DNA of 64,000 nucleotides from Flavobacterium sp. HSC-32F16 (GTDB lineage: Bacteria > Bacteroidota > Bacteroidia > Flavobacteriales > Flavobacteriaceae), in contig NZ_JALKAC010000007.1 of NCBI RefSeq assembly GCF_024171645.1, positions 62,001 through 126,000 on the forward strand, in the 5' to 3' direction. This document shows, one piece after another, positions 36,222 to 43,696 of this stretch (position 1 is the stretch's first letter; each line of letters begins with the position of its first letter). The notes under the pieces are model-generated. The model was given only the letters and a program-made list of their open reading frames with translations, was not told the origin of the DNA and ran no database searches. Made by a program: the position numbers and the translations under genes.

Positions 36222-37046
36222 ATGATTTCACAATTGACCATTATTGCTGCCACGAACTATTCTGAGACAGCGGCAAACGCTGTTAACTATGCAGCAGAAA
36301 TTGCAAAAGCAGTAGGCGCAAAACTAGTATTGTTTAATTCTTTTTCGTTATCTGTACACAGTGCAAATTCACTAATCAGTGCCAGCGAAATGCAAAAACA
36401 GCTGGATAAAGCAGTTTCAAGACTTGATGTCTTAGGCAGGGCAACAGCAGCACTGTTTCATATTGAAGTAAGCACTTTCTGCAGCTATTCTTTTTTAGAA
36501 GATGAATTGATATCCATAATTGATATTACCGGTGCCGATCTTATTGTCATGGGAATGGCTGAAAGATCTTTTGCACAGGAATTATTAGGAAACTCCACAA
36601 CATCGGTAATTAAAAACATAAATTTTCCCGTCTTGGCAGTGCCTAAAAATGCGCATTTTCATAAGTTAAAAAAAATTTTATACGCATCGGATTCTGTAGG
36701 CTGGTCTTCGATTAAAAAATTCAGCTGGATTAGAAATATAGTGGAACCCCTTGGCACTGAAATTGAAATTTTTAACGTTAATAACAGCATAAAGGAACTT
36801 AAAGAAGAGCAGTCAATAAGGTTAACTGGAGAAGAGGAGCTTGAGGATGTTAAATACATTTATAAGAGCGTGAGGTCCAACGCTGTGATTGAAGAGATAA
36901 AAAAAGAAATCAAAAAGTATAACGCCGATATTTTAGTAATGATGCCTAGAAAATATGGCTTTTGGGACTCGCTGGTTCATATAAGCAAAACCAGAATAAT
37001 GGCTGCAGGCATGGAGATACCATTGCTGTCAATCCCGAATTATTAA
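36222..37046 (+). CDS. Tandem universal stress protein (UspA family)
   Basis: ATG 36222 is chosen over the GTG at 36150 because the Usp fold begins right there (QLTIIAATNYSETAANAVNY). The product has 274 residues with two Usp domains (about 1-145, 148-274). The first has the MGMAERSFAQELLGNSTTSV nucleotide-binding-like segment. The second is more diverged (MMPRKYGFWDSLVHISKTRI). It is 61 bases after the TolC gene and may be co-transcribed with the efflux system. Tandem Usp proteins are common in Bacteroidota and often bind ATP or AMP in stress. The second domain lacks the standard G-2x-G-9x-G pattern. Confidence 0.88.
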   Translation: MISQLTIIAATNYSETAANAVNYAAEIAKAVGAKLVLFNSFSLSVHSANSLISASEMQKQLDKAVSRLDVLGRATAALFHIEVSTFCSYSFLEDELISIIDITGADLIVMGMAERSFAQELLGNSTTSVIKNINFPVLAVPKNAHFHKLKKILYASDSVGWSSIKKFSWIRNIVEPLGTEIEIFNVNNSIKELKEEQSIRLTGEEELEDVKYIYKSVRSNAVIEEIKKEIKKYNADILVMMPRKYGFWDSLVHISKTRIMAAGMEIPLLSIPNY

Positions 37047-37378
37047 AGTCGGGAATTGCTGGTAGTAAAGTGACCTTAAAGCACTAGTCTTTCAATTATT
37101 TTTTTCCTGTCAATTTTCATTTTATTAGAGCATAAGTTTTAGTAAATCGATGAGAGGCTGTATAGTAGTTATGTGTGGTATGCTTGATTTGTTCAAAGAT
37201 GAATATACAGGCTTACTGGACCTCTATTGCTGCAATTTTAAGTGTAAATGCATCGATATGCAGAATCAATAATTAATTAGTCTTTTTCAAATATTTCTTT
37301 ATTGCTTTTAAAATTTCCTTTTAGAACACTGCTGCTCAATCAAGTGTTAATTTAAAAAAACATTAAAAATATTAAACA
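37047..37378. other. Intergenic stretch before the KAS III gene
   Basis: No gene is visible in 332 bases. A weak stem (AATCCCGA 37031-37038 with TCGGGAATT 37048-37056) overlaps the usp stop and may act as a terminator. The remainder is AT-rich without a recognisable -7 box that I would defend. Confidence 0.4.
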
Positions 37379-38431
37379 ATGAATGCAGTAATAACAGCTG
37401 TAGGAGGATATGTTCCAGCTGCAATTTTAGATAATAAAACAATCTGCGAAAAAGTTGAAACATCAGAGTTGTGGATTGAAAAAAGAACAGGTATAAAAGA
37501 GAGAAGGATAGCTGATGAAAATACCGCAACATCTGATTTAGCTTCTGCAGCTATCGAAAATCTCTTTGAACATTATGATGTAGATCGTAATGAAATAGAA
37601 GCTTTAATAATAGCTACAGCAACTCCGGATCATATTCTGGCACCAACGGCCAGTAAGGTATGCGAAAAAAACGGTCTTACAAATGCTTTTGGATTAGATA
37701 TCAACGCTGCATGCAGCGGTTTTCTGTATGCTTTAGAATTAGCTTCCAGTATGATTGAGAGTGGTCGTTATGAAAAAATAATTGTAGCAGGAGCAGATAA
37801 AATGAGTTCTATTGTTGATTATGAAAACCGCGATACCTGCATTCTATTTGGAGATGGCGCCGGAGCAGTTTTGTTGGAAAAAACACAGTCAGATTATGGT
37901 ATAATGAAAAGTATTCTACGAACAGATGGTGGCGGTACATCGTCATTATTTGTACCTGCAGGAGGATCTAAAATGCCTGCCACTATGCAGAGTATTGTTC
38001 ATCGCAGCCATTTTATCAAACAAGAAGGCCCATATGTATTTAAGAAAGCAGTTTCCTCAATGAGCAAGGTCTCAAAGGATGTTCTGATTAAAAATGAATT
38101 AGACACAGAGGATATCGACTGGGTTATACCGCATCAGGCTAATTTGAGAATTATAAAAACGGTTAGCGAAAATTTGAACATAGATATAAATAAAGTTAAG
38201 GTAAATATTGAACGTTACGGCAATACTACATCAGCAACCATTCCTTTGTGTTTATGGGACTTTAAAGATGATTTTAAAAAAGGTCAATATTTACTGATTA
38301 CAACATTCGGGGCAGGTTTTTCTTGGGGAGCATTATGCTTGAAGTGGGGTACTATGCGTAAAAAAAGGCATCGAAGCCAAGTGCACCAAAGTAGAAAATT
38401 ATCATATGAAGCTGTCTTGCAACAGATGTAA
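37379..38431 (+). CDS. 3-oxoacyl-ACP synthase III (KAS III-type ketosynthase) with C-terminal extension
   Basis: 350 residues. The catalytic triad is complete and correctly spaced: Cys112 in NAACSGFLYALE, His252 in IPHQANLR, Asn282 in YGNTTSATIPL. KAS III condenses acyl-CoA starters with malonyl-ACP. The glycine-rich end GAGFSWGALCLKWG (about 310-325) normally closes the protein. Here about 25 additional basic residues (MRKKRHRSQVHQSRKLSYEA) follow. This may be a read-on into former intergenic DNA after loss of a stop. It stands apart from a fatty-acid operon and next to an outer-membrane phospholipase, so a role in making a special acyl chain is possible. Confidence 0.92.
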   Translation: MNAVITAVGGYVPAAILDNKTICEKVETSELWIEKRTGIKERRIADENTATSDLASAAIENLFEHYDVDRNEIEALIIATATPDHILAPTASKVCEKNGLTNAFGLDINAACSGFLYALELASSMIESGRYEKIIVAGADKMSSIVDYENRDTCILFGDGAGAVLLEKTQSDYGIMKSILRTDGGGTSSLFVPAGGSKMPATMQSIVHRSHFIKQEGPYVFKKAVSSMSKVSKDVLIKNELDTEDIDWVIPHQANLRIIKTVSENLNIDINKVKVNIERYGNTTSATIPLCLWDFKDDFKKGQYLLITTFGAGFSWGALCLKWGTMRKKRHRSQVHQSRKLSYEAVLQQM

Positions 38432-38526
38432 AACCTGCCGCGATAATCTGGTTTACAAAAGGTAGTTTTTTGACTCTCTACCATTGATTAACTCGTTACA
38501 GCGAAGAAGAATAAATTTATATTGAG

Positions 38527-39336
38527 ATGAAATTACATGGTTTTTTGGTTTTATTTTTTTTATGCACCTGCTGTTATGCGCAAATTCCGATGGATAGAGA
38601 TTCCGTTCAGAAAATAATTACAAGTCTGCCTGCTTTTTCGATTTATAAAGACAATTATTTTGTAACAGGTGTTCATCTTGGGGAAACACCTTCCAGAAAT
38701 AATATGGATGCAAAGTTTCAGTTCAGCTTTAAACAGCGTTTATCCAATAAACCTGAAATACTGGGTGCTTATCCTTATCTTACTTATACACAGAAATCCT
38801 TCTGGAAGCTTTATAAAGCTTCAAGTCCGTTTGAAGAAAGCAACTATAATCCTGGGCTGATGCTGTTAAAACCAATATTTAGAAATAATAGTTTTGAAGG
38901 TGTTTTGTCTTATGGGATTGAGCATGAATCCAATGGCCGGGATAGTATTTATTCACGCAGCTTTAACGCAGTTTCAATAGGGTTTACAAGAATTTATTCG
39001 CAAAAATTGTTTGTCACAATTAAGGCGTGGGTTCCTTTTTTGATAGATAATAATCCATCTCTTCCCAGATATATAGGTTACGCTGAAGGTCAGCTGCAAT
39101 GGATTGCTTTGAGAGACAGGCTTTTTTTGGATGTTACGATAAGAAAGGGAGCAGACTGGGATTTTAAAGGCAGTTTTAATGCAGCAATTAGTTACAAATT
39201 AACAAAAAAAGCCAATCAGCTTATAACGCTCCAGTGGTGGCAGGGATATAGTGAAAGTCTAATAGATTTTAAATCAGAAAAGGGAATGCTAAGGATAGGA
39301 TTTATTATTAAGCCAACTTTTTACCGATTTTATTGA
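38527..39336 (+). CDS. pldA: Outer-membrane phospholipase A (OMPLA)
   Basis: 269 residues with a signal peptide (FLVLFFLCTCCYAQ) and a 12-strand barrel pattern. The catalytic motif is HESNG with His133 and Ser135. Asn147 in SRSFNAVS lies at the same 14-residue distance as E. coli His142/Ser144/Asn156. OMPLA hydrolyses phospholipids misplaced in the outer leaflet, is calcium-dependent and acts as a dimer. It is 95 bases after the KAS III gene on the same strand. Together with the efflux and Usp genes this suggests envelope-stress functions. Confidence 0.9.
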   Translation: MKLHGFLVLFFLCTCCYAQIPMDRDSVQKIITSLPAFSIYKDNYFVTGVHLGETPSRNNMDAKFQFSFKQRLSNKPEILGAYPYLTYTQKSFWKLYKASSPFEESNYNPGLMLLKPIFRNNSFEGVLSYGIEHESNGRDSIYSRSFNAVSIGFTRIYSQKLFVTIKAWVPFLIDNNPSLPRYIGYAEGQLQWIALRDRLFLDVTIRKGADWDFKGSFNAAISYKLTKKANQLITLQWWQGYSESLIDFKSEKGMLRIGFIIKPTFYRFY

Positions 39337-39367
39337 AGTCTTTTCTCAATGCATTTAGAATTTCCGA

Positions 39368-39869
39368 CTAAACAAATCTTGATTTTTTTAAGCGCCAGCT
39401 GCATTTTAAAAGCTCGATGTGATTGCGGTTTAGTTTAACTAATCCTCGCTAGCTCCATTTTTTTAGTAATCGAGATACAACTTCTCTGGAGGTGTTTAAT
39501 TCAGTTGCAATTTCCTGATGAGATAGTTTAACTTCAGTACTGCCGCATGCTTTTGAATGTCTTTTTAGATAAAATTCCAATCGCTCGTCTGTCGAACGAA
39601 ATGCAATATTGTCAACAACTTCCAAAATTTCTTCAAACCGGCATCGGTAGGTTTCAATTACAAATTCGTACCAGGAACGGTGCACCATCTTCTCCTTCAC
39701 GATAGATTTTGATTTTTCCTTCTAAAATTTAAACAGTATTTTTAATGTACTGTCCTGTACGCATCAGAATAGTGCCGGCTTCAAAATTTTGTTCGCTTGT
39801 ATTTTCTTAAATCGCCAACAATAGTTCGCTGGAAAAATTTGAGAATATTTGTTTTAAGGCTTTTTGCAT
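39368..39869 (-). pseudogene. Broken Crp/Fnr-family regulator
   Basis: From ATG 39869 the reading MQKALKQIFSNFSSELLLAI is stopped. The same frame then gives FEAGTILMRTGQYIKNTV, another stop, and ILEGKIKIYREGEDGAP, which is recognisable cyclic-nucleotide-binding sequence. A deletion then removes the middle of that domain. A second frame gives HRSWYEFVIETYRCRFEEIL through the Crp helix-turn-helix (HQEIATELNTSREVVSRLLKK). A further frameshift leads to RGLVKLNRNHIELLK up to a stop at 39368. At least two stops, one internal deletion and one 3' frameshift make function unlikely. The HTH piece alone (39449-39700) could still be translated from a GTG. Confidence 0.85.
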
Positions 39870-40093
39870 TTGTATAATTATATAAATTAATATGTCACCC
39901 TTATTACTTAAATATGCTTTTTTCTATTAAGCAACAAGTTAGTGCTGCACGGAATGAATACGTTTATATAATTTCTGAAAAATTTCAGTTAGAATCTTTT
40001 CTAATAATTTGGGTTCTAAAATGTGCAGTTTGTTGTGAAGGACTGCACATTAGATATCCATTGATAGGTAAAGAACCTGAATGATTCGACGTA

Positions 40094-40288
40094 TTAATTA
40101 TTCTGTGTATGATATCGGTACAGTTCTAATTTCGATAAACCTTGCTGTACTTTTTTATGAAGCTGCTCCATATCGGAGTTATGATAAGAAGAAAATTTTC
40201 CTGCTCTCAGCAATATTTCTCTCAAATTGAGATCGTTATTAGCCAATTCTATCAATTCTTCAATACTGTTTTTGTTTATAAGAGTATT
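40094..40288 (-). pseudogene. Possible gene remnant, unidentified
   Basis: A start-less open frame reads NTLINKNSIEELIELANNDL and ends LHKKVQQGLSKLELYRYHTQ before the stop at 40094-40096. Composition (charged helical, Leu/Lys/Glu) looks like real protein. Only an internal Met near the end is available. It follows the Crp/Fnr pseudogene and may be scrap of the same decay event. Family unknown. Confidence 0.35.
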
Positions 40289-40325
40289 TTAGATTAGATT
40301 CTGAAAATAAGAAAGTTAGAGGCAA

Positions 40326-40739
40326 TTATAAATTTGATTCAAGTTCTTTAAAAGCATTTCTAATAAATCTTTCCTTATCAGCATTGATCTGTGCAAGGAA
40401 TTCTTTTCTTTCTTCAGGAATTTCGGTATACTTTTCCGCCCAAAGATTAATTTCAACAATTATCGGAATTAAATCAATTCCCTTCTGTGTCAATTGATAC
40501 AATACTTTGGCTTTACTGTCTGGATGTTCCAGTTTCTTAATAATTCCGTTTTCTTCTAATGAAAGCAGTCGGGCAGCCAAAATATTAGTTGCTATCTTCT
40601 CATCAGATTTTGCCAATTCACCATAGGTGCATTTTTTTTTAAGCATCAAATCCCTCACAATCAACAATGACCACTTGTCACCAAAGGCTTCAAGTGAAAA
40701 ACTTACCGGGCAGTCTGATCTCTTTTTTTGAGTTTTCAT
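40326..40739 (-). CDS. HxlR-family transcriptional regulator
   Basis: 137 residues with the HxlR winged helix. DCPVSFSLEAFGDKWSLLIV holds the conserved N-terminal Cys13 (position about 10) and GDKWSLLIVRDL. A wing and a C-terminal helix follow (YQLTQKGIDLIPIIVEINLWAEKY). It diverges from an SDR gene over 100 bases that carry two identical palindromes (40757-40808). Repression of both genes with release by electrophiles or oxidants, as in HypR/YodB relatives, is plausible but inferred. Confidence 0.92.
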   Translation of the reverse strand: MKTQKKRSDCPVSFSLEAFGDKWSLLIVRDLMLKKKCTYGELAKSDEKIATNILAARLLSLEENGIIKKLEHPDSKAKVLYQLTQKGIDLIPIIVEINLWAEKYTEIPEERKEFLAQINADKERFIRNAFKELESNL

Positions 40740-40756
40740 AAAATAAATTTAAAATC

Positions 40757-40808
40757 ACTTGTATTTTGCAAGTAAATGTATTTATATTTGCACTTGCATT
40801 TTGCAAGC
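40757..40808. promoter_or_regulatory. Paired HxlR operators flanking the SDR -7 box
   Basis: ACTTGTATTTTGCAAGT (40757-40773) and ACTTGCATTTTGCAAGC (40792-40808) are repeats spaced exactly 35 bases. The second holds a perfect palindrome CTTGCA-TTT-TGCAAG. Between them TATATTTG (40783-40790) fits the -7 consensus for the rightward SDR gene. Binding of the HxlR protein to these sites is inferred from position and symmetry. Confidence 0.75.
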
Positions 40809-40841
40809 AAATATAGAAATAATAAATTAAATAGAAAAATT

Positions 40842-41609
40842 ATGGAATTAAAAGGTAAGACAATATTGATTACAGGCGGTTCTGCCGGAATCGGATTAGA
40901 GGCTGCAAAACAATTCATTGCAGAAGGCGCTAAAGTAATTATAACAGGAAGGGACCAGAAAAAGCTTGATCTGGCAAAAAAAATGTATCCTTCACTTACA
41001 GCAATCAAAAGCGATGCTTCAAATAAGGAAGCTGCCGAAGCATTATATAGAGAAATTGACCAATTAGGAGGTATTGACATTTTGTACAACAATGCAGGAA
41101 TTATGAACGGCCTGGACAATTTGGGCATAAGCAGTACAAAACATTTTGAAAAAGCTGCCGCAGAGATCAATACCAATTATTTAGGGATTGTACTTTTGAA
41201 TAATCTATTTATGGATATGCTGAAATCCAGAAAAGAAGCAGCTATTATCAATACTTCATCAATTTTAAGTTATACCCCTTCGATTCTTGTGCCGACCTAT
41301 TCAGCTTCCAAAGCTGCGGTTCGTTTTTACACAGAAGCATTAAGAGAACATTTGCGCGTTATCAGAAGTAATGTGAAAGTATTCGAAATACTGCCTCCGC
41401 TTGTAAGAACAAATATGTCAGAAGGTATGGATGGAAAATCGATAACACCTGATGTTCTGATAACTGGTTTAATTAAAGGTTTGAAAAATGATACCTGCAC
41501 GATTCGTGTTGGAGATACAAAAGCTATTTATTTGCTGAATCGCTTTTTTCCAAAGGTGGCTCATAAATTAATAAATCCAAATACCATAAGTCTAAAGCTG
41601 CAATCTTAA
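40842..41609 (+). CDS. Short-chain dehydrogenase/reductase under HxlR control
   Basis: ATG 40842 is chosen because MELKGKTILITGGSAGIGLE is the standard SDR beginning and the longer frame would cross the operators. 255 residues. Motifs: TGGSAGIG cofactor loop, YNNAG, catalytic Ser in NTSSIL and YSASK. The C terminus resembles DltE-like SDRs (EILPPLVRTNMSEGM). It is likely an NADP-dependent reductase of an electrophile, and its control through the operator pair just upstream fits that. Substrate unknown. Confidence 0.92.
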   Translation: MELKGKTILITGGSAGIGLEAAKQFIAEGAKVIITGRDQKKLDLAKKMYPSLTAIKSDASNKEAAEALYREIDQLGGIDILYNNAGIMNGLDNLGISSTKHFEKAAAEINTNYLGIVLLNNLFMDMLKSRKEAAIINTSSILSYTPSILVPTYSASKAAVRFYTEALREHLRVIRSNVKVFEILPPLVRTNMSEGMDGKSITPDVLITGLIKGLKNDTCTIRVGDTKAIYLLNRFFPKVAHKLINPNTISLKLQS

Positions 41610-41704
41610 TCGACTTTAATTGATGGTGAATAAAAAATTAACATTGTTCATTTAGTTTATATTTTTGCTTTTAACTTAGTAAACTCAGGCGAAAATTAAT
41701 AGAT

Positions 41705-41809
41705 ATGAGTGCAGCCAAGAGAAAATCAAGAGAGAAAGAAGTCTTGAAGGTGCTAATACTTAAAGCGGCTAAAAAACTTTTCATAGAAAAGGAAATTGCG
41801 CCGGTTTGA
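41705..41809 (+). pseudogene. Truncated TetR-family N terminus
   Basis: The frame reads MSAAKRKSREKEVLKVLILK and then AAKKLFIEKEIAPV and stops at 41807-41809 after 34 residues. It aligns with the start of the TetR at 49303-49920 (MSTAERKAREKEALKMLILK, GAKKLFLERGIE). The upstream ACATTGTTCA at 41641-41650 resembles that gene's TGAACGTTGTTCA operator. This is therefore the 5' scrap of a paralogous regulator gene. Confidence 0.8.
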
Positions 41810-41834
41810 TCCCCATTGCGTTAAAATCAAATCC

Positions 41835-41889
41835 CTTGATCGCACCATTGGACATTGTTTTGATCGGTTTTTTAAATGGTGCAATCAAG
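41835..41889. repeat. Inverted repeat, 15-base arms
   Basis: CTTGATCGCACCATT (41835-41849) and AATGGTGCAATCAAG (41875-41889) pair in 14 of 15 positions around a 25-base loop. It begins 25 bases after the truncated TetR frame. It could be the end structure of a lost small element or a stem-loop. It has no T tract. Confidence 0.6.
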
Positions 41890-41940
41890 TGCTGATCCGG
41901 TTAGAATTTCTAAAAGAGTTATAAAAATAACAAACACAAT

Positions 41941-41968
41941 ATACCGTTCGGTATTATTTGTATATTTG
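41941..41968. promoter_or_regulatory. TetR operator and -7 box of the TetR-thioesterase unit
   Basis: ATACCG-TT-CGGTAT (41941-41954) is a perfect 6-base-arm dyad. TATATTTG (41961-41968) is a -7 box 18 bases before the TetR start codon. A related dyad ATACC-GATT-GGTAT lies at 42599-42612 before the thioesterase gene. Autoregulation and control of both genes are inferred. Confidence 0.7.
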
Positions 41969-41986
41969 CTGAATAATTTCCTAAAA

Positions 41987-42580
41987 ATGACAAAAGCAGA
42001 ACAAACCCGACAGTTCATTATTGAAAAGACAGCTCCCATTTTTAATAAGAAAGGATACGCAGGGACGTCTTTATCTGATATAACAACTGCTACAGGACTG
42101 ACTAAAGGAAGCATCTATGGAAATTTTAAGGATAAAGAAGAAGTAGCGCTTCTCGTTTTTAGGCACAATACGGATCAATTATCAAAAAAAACAGGAGATT
42201 GGATCGCAGAGTATCATAATGCTTATGATCAGCTAATGGGTATTTTTGATTTTTATCGTGTAAACTGGAAGTCAATCTTCGCAAATGGAGGCTGTCCCGT
42301 ACTCAATGCCGCAACCGAATCCGACGATGTTATGCCCGTTTTGAAAGCAAGGGTGAAACTAACTTTTGATAATTGGGGAAAGAAGATTGCTAAAATCTTA
42401 GATGACGGCATAAAAAAAGATGTATTTAAGCGAGAAATAAATACTGCTCAGTATGCAAATTTATTCATTATGATGATTGAAGGAGGGATTGTACTCTCAA
42501 AAATTTCCGATACGCCTGATAATCTATTTCTTATCCTGGACAGAATCGTCAAAATAGTTGATGATGAGATTGTAAAATAA
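41987..42580 (+). CDS. TetR-family regulator (thioesterase neighbour)
   Basis: ATG 41987 is preferred because the helix-turn-helix begins right after it and the operator and promoter lie upstream. 197 residues. The HTH is at about 8-55 (ITTATGLTKGSIYGNFKDKE). The C-terminal ligand domain contains GGCPVLNAATESDD, a signature of the TetR_C group often regulating enzymes of fatty acid or small-aromatic metabolism. Dyads before this gene and before the next gene suggest it represses both. Confidence 0.9.
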   Translation: MTKAEQTRQFIIEKTAPIFNKKGYAGTSLSDITTATGLTKGSIYGNFKDKEEVALLVFRHNTDQLSKKTGDWIAEYHNAYDQLMGIFDFYRVNWKSIFANGGCPVLNAATESDDVMPVLKARVKLTFDNWGKKIAKILDDGIKKDVFKREINTAQYANLFIMMIEGGIVLSKISDTPDNLFLILDRIVKIVDDEIVK

Positions 42581-42598
42581 TATTTTTTGCTAAAAAAA

Positions 42599-42612
42599 AT
42601 ACCGATTGGTAT
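42599..42612. promoter_or_regulatory. Second TetR operator, before the thioesterase gene
   Basis: ATACCGATTGGTAT has the same outer arms (ATACC/GGTAT) as the dyad at 41941-41954 and lies 25 bases before the thioesterase ATG. Confidence 0.65.
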
Positions 42613-42637
42613 AATTACTAATATCTAAAAATAACAT

Positions 42638-43075
42638 ATGACACCTCTTGAAAAAATGAAATCCTTTACCGGAAAAGTATTTACGGAATCCCCTTCTCCT
42701 TTTATGCGCTGGCTGAGCCCTAAAATTATAAGTGCTGAATCCGGCGAACTGGCATTTGAATATCAAATTCGTTCGGAATGGTTAAATCCTGCGGGCGGTC
42801 TGCATGGAGGAATAACAGCAGCTATCATTGACGATGTCATTGGCGCTACTATGTTTTCTCTGAACGAACCTTATTTTTATACAACAATCAACAATGCAAT
42901 TGACTATTTTTCTTCAGCTAAAGCAGACGAAACTATAATTGCAACCACAAGGATTATAAAAAAAGGAAAACAGTTCATCAACGCGGAATGTGAAATCTGG
43001 AACAGAGACAAGAGCAGGCTGATAGCTAAAGGCAATTCCAATTTATTTAAAACAGAAATAAAAAAAACCGAATGA
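42638..43075 (+). CDS. PaaI-like hotdog-fold thioesterase
   Basis: 145 residues with the hotdog signature WLNPAGGLHGGITAAIIDDVIG (about 46-67), where HGG plus the following Asp are catalytic in PaaI/4HBT proteins. It hydrolyses acyl-CoA or acyl-ACP thioesters in the cytoplasm. Its stop TGA at 43073-43075 overlaps the ATG of the fabF pseudogene (ATGA), so the two were one translationally coupled operon. Control by the TetR is inferred from the two dyads. Confidence 0.9.
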   Translation: MTPLEKMKSFTGKVFTESPSPFMRWLSPKIISAESGELAFEYQIRSEWLNPAGGLHGGITAAIIDDVIGATMFSLNEPYFYTTINNAIDYFSSAKADETIIATTRIIKKGKQFINAECEIWNRDKSRLIAKGNSNLFKTEIKKTE

Positions 43076-43470
43076 AATGAATCGTAATAACAGGTCTGGG
43101 AACCATCAATCCTTTAGGAAATGATATTGAGAGCTTTTAGGTAAATGCTCTTAAAGGCAGAAGCAGCGTAGGTATTATTACATGCTTTGATGCTTCAAAA
43201 TTCCGTACAAAGATTGCCTGTGAAATCAAAAATTTTGAGCCTCAGAAATACCTGGACCGCAATGAAATCAAACGCAGCGATTTGTTTACGCAGTATGCAC
43301 TGTAGAGCGATTCACAAGCATTAGAAGGTTCCGGTTTGGATATTTCCGCATTAGACCCTTTTGATATTGGGGTTATCTGGGGTGTTGGACAAGGCGAACC
43401 CCGCCGCAAAGGATTTCACTTCTATCCGGGAGAGAGGGAGCAGCGTATTGGAAACTCTCTATTGAATTAG
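43072..43470 (+). pseudogene. Truncated FabF-type ketosynthase with three in-frame stops
   Basis: The single frame from ATG 43072 reads MK-stop-IVITGLGTINPLGND, ESF-stop-VNALKGRSS, then FDASKFRTKIACEIKNFEPQ, YAL-stop-SDSQALEGSG and DISALDPFDIGVIWGVGQGE. It ends at TAG 43468-43470 after 133 codons. Stops are TGA 43078, TAG 43138 and TAG 43303. The sequence is the N-terminal third of a beta-ketoacyl-ACP synthase II. The catalytic Cys/His/His region is missing. Loss of function is clear. Confidence 0.93.
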
Positions 43471-43555
43471 AAATCAGGATCGTTTCTTTACTTTAATATG
43501 ATTCTAAAAAGAAAATAAAGCAGAAACTAGCCAATGCTTACTTATTTAGTGGGTA

Positions 43556-43680
43556 TATGAAAAAAATGGCGCCAATTGTCTTCAATTGGCGCCATTTGGC
43601 TGTGGTGACCCTCAATGGGACAAATTTCTATAAATTTTATGGAAGATTTGAAGAGATTGGAGTACTATATTTAGTGTCTT
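43556..43680. repeat. GGCGCC hairpin repeat, copy 3 (best-preserved)
   Basis: Arms AAATGGCGCCAATTG (43564-43578) and CAATTGGCGCCATTT (43583-43597) are a perfect 15-base stem with a TCTT loop. It is followed by TGGCTG, GGGACAAATTTCTATAAA and TACTATATTTAGTGTCTTT, the last elements shared in order with 29261-29345. It lies at the 3' end of the - strand RND operon and could terminate it. Confidence 0.75.
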
Positions 43681-43696
43681 TCATTGGCTTCTTGAA

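Noticed and set aside
43072..43470. Stop-codon recoding (TGA/TAG read as sense) in the FabF frame
   Set aside because: Neighbouring genes end normally at the same codons and the catalytic two-thirds of FabF is missing.
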